Below are positions 1 to 10,725 of a DNA stretch of 64,000 nucleotides, piece by piece. The notes under the pieces are model-generated. The model did not search any database. It saw only the letters and a list, made by a program, of their open reading frames with translations, and was not told the DNA's origin. Numbering within the stretch: the first letter of the stretch is position 1; each line of letters begins with the position of its first letter. The position numbers and the translations under genes are program-made. Where the stretch lies: positions 132,001 to 196,000 of the forward strand of contig JAHQIY010000015.1 of NCBI GenBank assembly GCA_019054805.1, read 5' to 3'. Origin of the DNA: Brachionus manjavacas. Taxonomy: Eukaryota > Rotifera > Eurotatoria > Ploima > Brachionidae.

Positions 1-2294
1 AAAATTGATCATAAGCTATAGCTACATTGATGGGTTCGTTTAATTTTTCGTACACTCTTTTAATGAAACAAAAAAATAATTAAAAAAAATCGATCATTTT
101 TGTCACCTTGTCACTTTGAAATTGCACCAAAACTAAATGTGTGAGCGTAAAATCCTTCAGGAATTAACAAACAAAAAAATAAAATAAAATAAATAAACGC
201 TCTAAACACTGTACTTTAGTTTATTATTTTTTAGTGACTTTTTCTAAGATGAGAATTGAGCTTTTTTTTCCCATTTTGAAAATCTTTTTATTATTTTTTG
301 TTTGTGTACTCTGTAATATTTAAAAATTCCATAGATATCTTTAATAAATTCACTAGTCTAACTATACAGAAACAGAAATCAATGCAATTTTTTTGCAAAA
401 TAAACTATTAAAAAATAAACAAAAAAAATCAGTGACATCAAGTTTAAAACTTTCAATATTTTGATTTAAACAAGGTCGAATTATCTTCTTTGAGTTTTTT
501 TTTAAAGTTATTTGACGCAAGGAAGACTCTGAAAATTGGGTTTGGGTTTATTTATTGTAGTTTGGTTCATAGTAATTTTGGACAAAAAAAAAAAAATACT
601 TGGCCAATTTGCACAATGAAGATCCTTCATAGTCGCCGACAGTGTAAGCTTTAATAAAACATCGTTTAGCTTCGTCCCATTTCTCCAATTTGGCATACAC
701 ATCACCCATAGCTACAATGAACCTAGAGTCATTAGGTCTGAGCAAGTAGGCTTGTTTGTAGTAGTACAGACTGTACGAATAGAGCTTTAGAATTTCGTAT
801 GTCTGACCGAGACCGTACCATGCTCTGTAATCTTTGGCATTTAGATCAATTGCATTTGTGTAGGATTGGATGGCAGAGGTGCTATTTTTTAGCTCCATAT
901 ACTCGTGTCCCATCAAGGTCCAAGCTTGCAAATAGTTTGGATTGAGTTTGAGAGCTCGTTTGAAGTAATTGACAGCTTTGTGATGCTCGTTTTGTAAACT
1001 GTAGTAGTTTCCAATGATGCAGCAACTTTCTGGCTTGTATTTGTCGATTTCACAAGCCTCTTGAGCCAAAATGGCCAGCTGAACATGCTCCTCGAGCACA
1101 AACAAAACATTCGAGTAAATGTCCATAAAGTCCAAATTGTACGGATCCAACTTGCGAATGTACTCGAACGTTTGCTTGCACTCTCTTCCCTCGCGAAGAT
1201 TATCGTAGCATTTTGCCATTTGTGACTTGATATAAATGCTTTTGGCAAAGCCCTTCTCACAATAAACTGTGTAAATGTTGAGTGCTTCATCGCTTAGACT
1301 CATTTCCATGTAGCATTGGGCCAAAAACAAGTCTTTGATCCAGTGTTGTGGCAAAGCGTTGTGATTCAATGAGTTGAGCTTAAATGAGTTGACAAAAAGT
1401 AATAAGAAGAAAATAAATTTTGAAAATTTCGATTTTAGAAAAGAGTAAAAGTAACAAAAAAGTAATCATCACTGTTTCAATTGATTTGATGAGAGCGGCC
1501 AACTCGAGCCATGCGCACCACAACGATGGCCTTTTTTTCACACACTCTATCAAAATATTTATGGCCTCGTCGGTCAACTTGAGCCTATTGAGCACAATTG
1601 CGTACACATAAAGACCAAATGCGTCCAATTGTTTCTTGTAGTATTTGGCGGACAATTCGGCACGTAGGCCTTGAAGACTGTCAAGAAAATTCGAGTCAAC
1701 ATTATCTTTTTGAATAGTTAAAGTTTGCATAGTTTATTTAGAGTAATTATAGGCAAAAATTTTAAATTCTCTTACTCAATAGATCGGACTTGTTATCGGC
1801 ATTTTTTTTTAGAATCGCCTAGAAGAGCAAACAGAAAATGATTGGAATTTTTCTTGTCAATTAAAAAAAAAAAAAAAGAACAAAATGTTACCATGTATTT
1901 AGAGTAAATGTAGAGAAAATAGGCTGGCTGAGATTCACATTCGGCCAAGTAAAAAGCAGCCCGTTGATACTCTTTTAGATTAAAGTAGCTTGTAGCTAGT
2001 TTAAATTTGACAAATTCTTTGCTACCCACAATCTTAAATATTGTCATTTCTCAAGTTAAAATGCTTTTTTTTTCTTTTTTCTCTTTAAAAAAATAATTCT
2101 ACTTGGTTAAAATCGATCTTAAGAGAATCTTCGCTCAGCGGAATCATGTCATCCATTGAATAGAGCATTTCCGAACACCATTTGTGAGAGCGAACAAGGC
2201 CCAAATAGTCGTACATCAAAACACACGATTGCAGCTCTTTGCCAATGTCCAAAGTGTTTGTTTTATTCAGGATCACTTTGTTGCTCATTTTCAA
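1..2294 (-). CDS. CDC23: CDC23 / APC8, TPR subunit of the anaphase-promoting complex (3' end outside window)
   Basis: Scaffold subunit of the APC/C ubiquitin ligase, which drives mitotic exit; nuclear/cytosolic. Exons read on the minus strand: 2294-2103, 2032-1892, 1818-1776, 1705-1473, 1378-600 and 56-1 (continuing past the left edge). Each junction is GT-AG and keeps phase, including a 43-bp mini-exon and a 543-bp last intron whose acceptor lies at 58-57. About 481 residues are visible of the roughly 600 usual for the family. Recognisable CDC23 blocks are a DGFGL-type segment (here LDAFGLYVYAIVL), CEIDKY, CCIIGNYYSLQ, ALKLNPNYLQAWTLMGHEYM, DYRAWYGLGQTYEILK and LLRPNDSRF, all in tandem TPR units. 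The start is at 2294; a second Met lies two codons on. The sixth exon continues the TPR after KLAK as VYEKLNEP, matching the family. The final TPRs must lie left of the window. Identification is very secure; the first exon's N-terminal 60 residues are poorly conserved, as usual. Confidence 0.95.
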
Positions 2295-2299
2295 TTCGA

Positions 2300-3510
2300 A
2301 TTAATAAATTTTTACTATTTCTAATTCTAACAATTCTAATAATTCAAATAACGACTCAAGTAGGTTTTTTCTATTTGAAAAATATCCCAGCTGAACAAAG
2401 CTTAGTTCACATTGTGTCTAGTTCTATATTTTTTGATTTTTTTTTGTTTTTGTTTTAATTTTTTTTTAATTTTTTTTTAATTTTTTTTAATTTTCTTTAA
2501 TTTTCTTTTAATTTTAATTTTATTTGTTTCGATTTTAGACACCAAATCTCAAGTCTATTTTTGGATAAATAATTATCTATAAGGATTAATTTAATTAAAC
2601 TGTCAAACAAATGTGTGTTCAGATACCTTATTTTTGATAGGAAAAAAAAGAAAAGAAAAAATATTGAGTGTAAAATAAGCTAAGAATTATTCGAAAAATG
2701 CCAATGATCTAATCACAATCAATTAAATAAATAAAAAAAAAAAAAATAATAAATATCTTTTATAGCATAAAGACACCAGAAAAATGGTTTAACGTTCATT
2801 TCAACAAAACCAAATTTGGACTACAATTAATAAATATTTATTTAATCAGACATTCGGAACAAAAAAACAAAAAAGCAAAAATGGGAATTTTTTAAATATT
2901 CAATTAAATTAGCAAATTTTCTATTTTAATCTAGACACATTAATATCTCTAAAAGACACAAAGCCAAAAATTAAAAAAAAAATTATTTATTCGAAATGAA
3001 ATCAATGCCTGTCGAATGTTTTTCTTTTTTCTTTCTAATAATACATCAGTTCTGAGTTCGAATTAAAATTTTCATTCTTCATTTGATTTTACTCAAACAG
3101 ATAAAGTCAGATAATGCAATGTAATCTAATCGAAATGAAAAAAGTTCACATCATTTCACCAAAAATCGATATTCAAGTATTAAAATAAATTAGTTAAAAT
3201 GTGTGATGTCTTAGGATCAATCTCAATTTTTTTTTAATCTAAACTGACTTTTGGCATAATTGTTTGTTTCATTCATTCAATTTGAAACGAGCATCATTTC
3301 AAAGCCAAGCGACTTGACTTGATTTTTATTCAATAAAAGAAATTCGAGAAGGTATTTTTGAAAACAACAAAAAAACAAAAAATAAATCAAGGCTTCCTAA
3401 TTCGTGCTCTACAATTGATCGAACCAACAACAACAGCAGCAACAGCAACAACAAAAACAAATATTTATAAATAAATTTTTTTTTTTAGATTGAATTTAAA
3501 AAAATGTTAT
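2300..3510. other. AT-rich intergenic stretch between CDC23 and the receptor gene
   Basis: No reading frame of substance on either strand. It holds poly-T/poly-A runs (for example 2440-2510) and, near 3425-3455, a CAA/CAG-like low-complexity run. It probably contains the CDC23 promoter and the receptor 5' region; a splice-acceptor-like tract ending TTTAG at 3524 lies just before the receptor ATG. Confidence 0.6.
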
Positions 3511-3529
3511 TTTATTTTATTTAGCCAAA

Positions 3530-5180
3530 ATGATGAATCGATCAAATCAAAGTGCAAAAATTCGATTAATGGACCTCGACGAGGTCCGAATTTTGTTCGG
3601 AATTATAATGGGTGCTTTGTGTTTTGTAACAATATTTGGAAATATAATTGTCATTTACAAGTACAGAAAAACCTCAATGGTAATTTTTATACAATTTTTT
3701 CATTTTAAAATAAAATTTATTCTATCTATCAAAATAGCTAAAATTTTATTTTCGATTGCTTTTAATTTTTAAATGCGTTTGAATTTTTGTTCAAGGTTGG
3801 CAATTTGTTCATCATAAGTCTTGCTTGTGCTGATTTAATAGTTGGTCTATTTGTTATGCCTTTGGCCACAGTGTATGCCATCAATGATGTGTGGATATTG
3901 TGTAAGTGAAATTAACCAAATAATAAAATATTTAAGCCAAAATTTAGCTAATTTTTTTCTCTTCTATTTTTATCTAATTAAATACTGTTAATTTAATAGC
4001 TGTTCCAGTGTGCTTGATTTGGCTAAGCGCCGACTACACAGCCAGCACTGCGTCCATTCTTAACTTGTTAACCTTGTCTTTGGACCGCTACTGGTCAATC
4101 ACGTCACCGCTAGAGTATTTGGGCAAAAGAACCAAATCGCGCGCCTTAATAATGATCAGCTTTGCATGGAGCATATCTCTTCTGTGGCTAGTGCCCATAA
4201 CCGGATGGCCTTATTTTTTCAACCGAGGACAACGAACAGTTGCCAAAGACAAATGCAACACTGAATACGACAAAAACATCTTGTTCAAAATGAGCACGGC
4301 AATAATTAACTTTTATATTCCTCTAATAGCCATGATAGCCATAAACACCAAAATCTACTTGGTCATTCACAAAAGATACCGCAATCCAATAATGCGCTAC
4401 TCGTCCATTGTGTCCAATGACATTGGCATTGTCAATAAACCAGCGGCGACTAATCGCGCCAAATCCCTAAGCATATGTTCCTCAATTGAAGAAGAAAAAT
4501 ACCCAACAAAAACTAAAACTAAAATTGTTCAACAAAAGTACGACTTTCAATACACACACCAAAAGGTATCCAAGCTATGTCGTTCCAAATCGGTAGAAAA
4601 CTTTCAATTTCAATCAAACGATTGCTTAGATTCCAACAAGGAAAACAAGAGTGACACTGAATGCAATCGGCATCATTTGAATCGCATAACATTTTGTTCT
4701 TTGTTCAATCAATTAACACAAGATTCGCATCAACAACAAAATCGAAAACACTTTATTCCGTTTATTTACGAGAAAAGCAGACAAAAGCCACAAAAAAATT
4801 GCCAAAGTCAATCTGTCCACTGCAAATCCAATCTGATCAATACAAACAAAGCTGCAATTAATCGCAAAGGGTTTATGAACAAACAAGAGAAGGCGTTCAA
4901 ACAATTGTCTTCGATTGTGATCGGATTTACGTTTTGTTTTACGCCCTATTTCATTGTTTTTCTAATTGTGGCCATTTGTGAAAATTGTGTGAGTGATGAG
5001 GTTTTTACGGTGACAGTTTGGCTCGGTTATTTAAATTCAACCATAAATCCTTTTTTGTACGCTTTATCCAACAAGAGAATAAAAAAAGAAAATAACAATC
5101 AGTGCAAAGTAAATACGACAACAACTAACGAGTTTTACCGCAGAAAGTCGCTCAGAAATGCACGAAAAAGTATTTGGTGA
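3530..5180 (+). CDS. Aminergic GPCR, histamine H1 receptor-like
   Basis: Seven-transmembrane rhodopsin-family receptor, plasma membrane. Exons 3530-3679, 3796-3901 and 4000-5180 give 478 residues. Seen in order: TM1 with GNIIVIYK; TM2 SLACADLIVG (Asp 2.50); TM3 WLSADYTAS with the amine-binding Asp 3.32, followed by DRYWSITSP; TM4 ending LVPITGWPYFF; ECL2 Cys in DKCNTEY; TM5 FKMSTAIINFYIP; a long third loop (about 180 residues, rich in Ser, Lys, Gln, Asn); TM6 FCFTPYF; TM7 WLGYLNSTINPFLY. The TM5 Lys/Thr/Asn pattern and the KC-T-Y...FK segment match vertebrate H1 receptors better than muscarinic ones, so histamine is the best guess for ligand and Gq coupling is inferred. Odd: the usual TM6 CWxP toggle Trp is Phe here (CFTP). 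Muscarinic-like or another biogenic amine receptor is the alternative. The start is the first of two adjacent Mets, five bases after an acceptor-like AG. Confidence 0.9.
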
Positions 5181-5215
5181 GCTTACAAGTGAACATCGGG
5201 ATTTTTTTATCTTTA

Positions 5216-5216
5216 A

Positions 5217-5249
<33 letters not shown>

Positions 5250-5250
5250 T
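5216..5250 (+). repeat. (ATT)n microsatellite
   Basis: About eleven ATT units just downstream of the receptor stop codon, in its 3' UTR region. Confidence 0.95.
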
Positions 5251-5489
5251 TGAATGTTTGTGAAAACAGATTGTAAAAAAATAAAATGTGTCTAACATTC
5301 TCATGGAATAATTTCTCTTTTCTTTTTTTGACAATGAATAAAGTTTAAATATTTTTCTTCTCAGTTTTGATCGAATTTTTAACGGTTTATGAGCTTTATA
5401 GAAAGATGCATGGCTTAAAAGTCAAAGCCTGCAAAAAGATCCAAACACATCCAAAATTCTTCTTTTAAATTAACCCACAAGTTAAATTA

Positions 5490-6035
5490 TTTAGCAGTGG
5501 TAGTAGAAAAAAAACCGCGGCATGAATATCGCAGAGCATGCAGAGCACATCAACAGTAGATGACGCCCTGTAGCAGTGACGAGATGTTTGTCAAGATTGT
5601 TCTTGAGTGAGTTCACTGTAGTTGAGTTGATGACATTGCCTGGTAGGAAAAAATTGTGCCTTGGATTAGAATATTTTACTATTTCGCGCCTGAAATGTCC
5701 TCTGTGACCTAGTCGTAGCTCCAAGCGTTGCGGTTAAGCGGACCAGTTTATGTGCTCGCTCTAAATTTGATCAGAGCTTAAATGTATGAATTATCTCGGC
5801 GAATACGCCGTATGGTTAGTGTAGTTAGCCCTAGTTTGCTGCAGCGATCTTCGTAGTTTAGGCCTTTGAACTCATGTATGGTTTTTGTGGCCCTTTGTTG
5901 TTCTTTTTCTAACACTTTTCTGTCTTTCTGGGTGAATGGGCTCCAAACTGAGCTTGCAAATTCCAAGTGCGGTCTAACACAACATGTGTAAAGCTTTTAC
6001 CAAAGTATGGCGTCTTTTAACGTAAAGGCGTTCTT
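5490..6035 (-). pseudogene. Non-LTR retrotransposon reverse-transcriptase C-terminus, decayed
   Basis: Read on the minus strand. A block at 6030-5778 translates to the conserved post-palm region of LINE reverse transcriptases: LYTCCVRPHLEFASSVWSPF, then KEQQRATK and CSKLGLTTLTIRR. A second block in another frame (5724-5580) reads NFFLPGNVIN and LKNNLDKHL, the usual C-terminus of Jockey/CR1-like elements. The two blocks are separated by a frameshift and stops, so the copy is dead. Its 3' end, on the minus strand, carries a CTACTACCACTGCTAAAT-type tail similar to the element at 9420-9660, which suggests related elements. The 5' portion of the element is missing. Confidence 0.8.
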
Positions 6036-6039
6036 TAAT

Positions 6040-6750
6040 GAGCTAAGAACCTTTAATTTATATCATCTATTATTTTATTGACTGACTATGGCATTTCAAT
6101 GTGAATTGTAAATTTAAGTATTATATTTAGTTTAATTAATTTCTTGTAAATTTGAAATTCTCTTTTTTTAGAGAAAAAATTTTTGCGTGATCTATCTAAA
6201 TGAATGAAAATAAAAAAATTTAAACTTAAAGATGATGTCAGTTTCAATGTCAAAAATATGAGAATATCAAATTGATAAAATTGAGCTTCTTTTTCTTTTC
6301 AAACATATAAAAGATTTATTAGCTAATTTTGTTATTTTTTATTGTTGTTTAAAATTTCTTTTTCGATAAATCACGAATTTGAGACTTTCAACCAAAGTTA
6401 ATTTCACATTTTTTTATCATCTCTTCATTATCTCTTTATGACCTCTTCATGACCTCTTTATGATCACAGGAAAAAGGAAGATAATCGACAAATAACAAAT
6501 ATTTATGCATACTAATAATGTCAAAAATTTTTTTTTTTTATTTCTAAATTGAAAAAAAAACGACAATGAAGGATTTTAATTGAATTCATATCATCTTTGA
6601 CATTTATCAATGCCTCTCAGACACATATTAATAGATATGCGACATATTAGACATGTCAAATACATTGACACAAAAAATAAAAACTAATCTAAAATATTTA
6701 TTTACTAAAAGCTAAAAAATAATAAATTTAATTCTAATTTTGATTAATTT
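6040..6750. other. Intergenic, nothing coding seen
   Basis: AT-rich DNA without a plausible frame. It includes an imperfect short repeat TCTTTATGACCTCTTCATGA around 6430-6465. The right end probably holds the 3' UTR of the HSD17B12 gene. Confidence 0.5.
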
Positions 6751-7820
6751 TTAATCTCGTTTCTGTTGTTCTTCTATTTTTTTAGCTTTTCGCAAAGCTT
6801 TAGCTCTGACGCCAAGCATCATGTTAAAAGTCATTTTGTCGACAAGAGCTGAAGGAACTACATCTTCATACAACCAGCCCTTAAAAATAAATCATAAAAA
6901 ATAATAAATATAATTAATTTTTGATTATTGATTATAATTTAAAATTTTTAATTCATTAATTAATTTTAACTTAAAAATAAAACCTGTAAATTGTGAATTA
7001 AACAACCATTGGTAACCGGTTGAGAATTGAGCGTAGACAAAGCACTTGCAACAAACTCATTTGGCGTTGGCGTCATGAAATTTCTGCGCAAAGCAGACAG
7101 TTTAGTAGAGACAAAGTAAGGACACAACGATTGTACAACGATTCCTTTTGATTTGTACTCAGTATTTAGAGCTCTTGAGAAAAAGTCCACATAAGCCTTG
7201 GAGGCCGAGTAAACAGTCAATAGAGGAGTTGGTATTCGGCCACTTCCAGACGCATTGTTTATGATCACACCTTTGCGTTTCTCTATCATTGATGGCAAAA
7301 CAATGGCGGTCATTTTGGTCACCGAAGTAATGTTACAGTTGATCATGTCCGAAACTGTTTTTTCATTATTAGCAAAAGCATCAAAAAATTCCGGATACGG
7401 ATAACTTACACCAACATTGTTAACCAAAACACCAATGTCTAAACCAGTCAATTGTTTCTTTATTTCGCTATAAATCGAATTTTGTTCACAAAAATCAGCA
7501 GCTATTATTTTAGTGTCGACTTTGAATTTTTCTTCGATTTCTTTGGCTTGATTTTTTAGCTTTTGCTCAGTGCGACTGATCAGAACTAGATTAAGACCTA
7601 GTTTGGCCAGCTTTTCTGCATATGCTTTGCCAATGCCATCAGTGCAACCTGTAACGACAGCCCATGAGCCGAATTTTTTTAAATTTACCGAACCATAGCC
7701 AATGTAAAATGTTGCCAAGTTGTTCAACAAACGGTAGGTATTTTTAAGCAAAGTGTAGCTAAATATGAACAGGCCAAAGTATTGAAAAAACGTGTTGAAT
7801 TTTTCGTCTTTGAACAACAT
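6751..7820 (-). CDS. HSD17B12: Very-long-chain 3-oxoacyl-CoA reductase / 17-beta-HSD type 12
   Basis: Short-chain dehydrogenase of the ER membrane that carries out the NADPH-dependent 3-ketoacyl-CoA reduction step of fatty-acid elongation; in animals also linked to steroid conversion. Two exons, 7820-6984 and 6879-6751, give 321 residues (human about 312). The first exon has an N-terminal hydrophobic anchor, the cofactor motif TGCTDGIGKAYAEKL, the NNVG motif, and the catalytic YSASK with its upstream Ser in NNASGSGR. The short last exon begins GWLYEDVVPS and ends in a basic tail KAKKIEEQQKRD; the family usually ends in a Lys-rich ER-retrieval-type tail. The donor (CAG/GTTTTA) is weak, but the phase fits and family homology resumes exactly after it. 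An alternative reading through the intron would end after a few residues and lose the C-terminus. Confidence 0.93.
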
Positions 7821-8058
7821 TTTGGAAATAAAAATGCTTTGTGATCGAAATAAAAATTTAGAATGAGCACATTAAAATTCAAAAGATTTGAATAAAATAT
7901 AATATAATTTATTTGCTTTTGTTCTATAGCTAAGAGCAAAACTTTTTAAATTTTTACTTTGTCAAAAAATAGAAAAAAAAATATTGATAATGTCTCTTTT
8001 ATTTAAAAGTAAGATTAATTTAATTTTTATATTTTTAAAAAACAAAAAATAAAAAAAT

Positions 8059-8753
8059 CTAATTCAACTCGCTAAATGTTCTTGGTGGAGGTCGCTCTGG
8101 TGCTTGTAACACTGTTATCCTTCGGTACATTTCCTCTTTTTTTTCGATTTTGACCCAAGATTCTTTTTTGAAAAATCCCTAAGCAAAATAAAAATTATTT
8201 TGTTTTTTTCTTGGCTTTAAATTTAAATTAAAAAAATTAGATACTATTAAATAAAGAACAGCTGTGATTAAGAGGTTAATGCCTGGCAAAATTGTTGACA
8301 AACTAAACAAGCATGGTATGCCGAGTACAAAATACATAATGCTCCTTGGCAAATAGTTTACATAAAAACAACCCAATTTAGAAAGCAAATTTGCAAGAAA
8401 GTGTTGATAAGGCCGTGAGTGATTTGTTTGGGTCAGATTTCGAGAGCTGGGTGGCCTACCACTTTTGGGATATTCGAACACAAAAACCAGAATTGACAAT
8501 ACTCTTAAATTTTAAATTGTAATTGAGATAAAAATTGTTTTAAATTAAATTACAATGCATGGATGCCGACTGGCCACCAAAAGTATCTTCCAATTACAGC
8601 CAAAAGTCCTCCGATGAATAGAACTTTAGATGAAAAATTGAAAAAGAAAATAGATTTTAGATTTTTATTTTATAGAAAGTCTGTGAAATAATTACGCGGT
8701 GCCGTTATGATACCGTGCTGATTGGCAAAAAAAGACCATAAGATACTAGCCAT
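8059..8753 (-). CDS. CYBA: p22phox, cytochrome b-245 alpha chain
   Basis: Membrane partner that stabilises NOX-family NADPH oxidases and docks the organiser subunit for superoxide production. Four small exons, minus strand: 8753-8696, 8623-8554, 8503-8245, 8178-8059; all junctions are GT-AG and phases 1, 2, 0 close to 168 residues (human 195). The protein starts MASILWSFFANQHGII, parallel to the family's W-x-x-x-x-N-E/Q start, then LLFIGGLLAVIGRYF (TM), VLSILVFVFEYPKSGRPP (TM followed by the hallmark EYP-x-x-x-R), YVNYLPRSIMYFVLG and a further TM pair. The last exon has ESWVKIE, matching the W-x-x-I-E after the last TM, and APERPPPRTF, a proline-rich segment like the SH3-docking site. No single exon shows much alone; the assembled order makes it convincing. 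A NOX catalytic gene is not in this window. Confidence 0.88.
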
Positions 8754-8759
8754 TTTTTG

Positions 8760-9415
8760 AGCTTAGAAATTTACATTCACTTGGGATTAAAAATATTTAA
8801 TTCGTGCAAATTTATTTATTTTTTTATGTTAAGCTTAGTTTTTTAGAAACATAACCAACTCGACAAAACAATAACTTTTATTTTGTTCGTTGGCATTAAT
8901 TAAAAATCATGCTAAGAAATTCGTGACTTTTGAAAATCGAAATTTTTATTTTTCAAAGTCATAGTTTGACAATATTTATTTATAGTTCTAGTCTAGTTTA
9001 ATTGTTATTATTAATTAAATAAATAAAGGAAAATTGAAGCTAAATATTTAATGTAAATGACTTTTCGGCTAATCGAATATATTTTATTTTAAACGATGTA
9101 TTTTTATATGAAATTAGAATAATAAAATGTTAGCTTTTAATTTTAAAATGATGTGTTGACGATAATGATTTTTTTAAAATTCATTTAATACTTTTTTTTT
9201 TTAATTTAATCTTATAAAAATTATTTTTTGATATTTGATGATTTTTTAAAATTAAAATAAAGGTCTATTTTTTTTTAAGATTTTTTGTCAGCATATAAAA
9301 GTAGAATATTTTATTTTAATCTTATCGTAAAAGAAATAAAAATTAAATAAACTTTTTTCTCAAGTTCAATTAGTCAAATTTATAACCACTTTTGGCCTCA
9401 TAATTTTAAGTTAAT
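8760..9415. other. AT-rich intergenic stretch
   Basis: No frame or repeat structure recognised. It lies upstream of CYBA and probably includes its promoter. Confidence 0.5.
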
Positions 9416-9419
9416 AAAT

Positions 9420-9660
9420 TTAGTAGTAGTAGTAAATTCTGCAACCCTAACGGGTAAAGCTTCTTCGAAGCTATGGCAGTAAATTAGACTGTTTCTTCAA
9501 CCATTTGTCCAAATTAATTTTGAAGTTATTAATTGATTCAGAATTGACGATATACTGAGAAAGACTATTCCAAACATTAACTATTTGGTTTGTTGAGAAA
9601 TAATATGTCCCATGAATTTTTAAAATTTTGCTGATCTGATCATTTAAAAAAGGATACCGT
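9420..9660 (-). pseudogene. Non-LTR retrotransposon 3' end
   Basis: On the minus strand the stretch 9625-9478 encodes the C-terminus of a LINE reverse transcriptase: GTYYFSTNQIVNVWNSLS, then INNFKINLDKWLKK and a stop. The stop codon lies at the edge of a hairpin (AGCTTCGAAGAAGCT, 9472-9458), followed by a short 3' UTR and a tail of CTACTACTACTAAA. This looks like a genuine 3' terminus of a truncated insertion; about 50 codons remain. Confidence 0.75.
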
Positions 9661-9833
9661 ATACCCTCGTTCGATTATGCTGCACCACAAGTTAAGACAC
9701 GCCTTTGGACCATGCACCAAAGTACATCTCTCCAATGCTATACTATTGTTAACTTTGAGCGCATGCTCTAAAAGCGTAATCACGCGTTTAGGTCCGCATC
9801 AAACACTGGAAGCCTTAGGTTTAATGCGTCATC

Positions 9834-9974
9834 AAGACACGTTTTAAACGCTAAAAATAAAAATATAAAAATGATTTTTTTAATATTTATTTAATATTTA
9901 TTAATCTTTGGTACTGCACCAAATGCATAATTCAAAAAAATAATTTTTTATTTTTTGCTTTAAAAACGTGTCTT
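9834..9974. mobile_element. Fold-back (MITE-like) hairpin element
   Basis: Imperfect inverted repeat: AAGACACGTTTTAAACGCT at 9834 pairs with the stretch ending ACGTGTCTT at 9974, and similarity extends about 45 bases inward as AT-rich arms. A third, shorter match, TTAAGACACGCC, lies at 9692, so the real element may start near 9690. No coding capacity, as expected for a non-autonomous DNA element. Confidence 0.6.
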
Positions 9975-9999
9975 AATTTTAGTACTTAATCAGTATTTC

Positions 10000-10720
10000 A
10001 TAATCCTATATATTTCATAAATAAGATAAGATTTATGAAATTTAAATAGATCCTAAATTGCATATTAATTATTTATTGCGCATGAAAGACTAATGCCTGC
10101 TCTCACATTGAATAATTAAAAATGTTTAGGTTTCCCTTTTTCTTGTTACTGAAAAATGCGACTAGATAATTTGCAAAAAGAAGAAATTATTCATTATTTG
10201 TTTTATCTTTTGGAAATGTCAATAATACAGTAAGCCTAGAAAGTACATTACAATAAATAGTCCAAAAATTTTTAAATAGTGAAAATTTGAAATAAAATCT
10301 ATAATCATATAATACAAACTAACATATATGATTTAATAGAATATTTTTTAGCTTTCTTTTGATATTTAAATTGCCAACAATAAAAAAACTTCTAACCACT
10401 CCAAAGCTCTTTTTAAAAATACAAAGATAAAATTCATAATATTCATTTTTTCTAAAATTTTTCCACACATTGACAATTCCTGGAAATTTTTTTGTCACAC
10501 AATGCTTGAAATGTCCTATTTTATTTTTTGCACATATTTTTTACAATTCATGTATTATTTTCGGCTTTAAAAATCGAAGCTTATATTGAGTTGTACCATT
10601 TCGTTGATTTTTCCATAAAAATGGATAAAAAAAAACTGAGGCGCAACAGTGGCAAATAATTGGGCTGTTGAAGGATAAGACAAAATCTCAACAAGAAATA
10701 GCTGATTTAGTTTTTGCTTC
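10000..10720. other. Intergenic, nothing recognised
   Basis: AT-rich, no convincing frame. A short stretch near 10620-10730 (ATGGATAAAAAAAAACTGAG and following) resembles the beginning of a small reading frame but stops quickly. Confidence 0.4.
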
Positions 10721-10725
10721 GAGAC

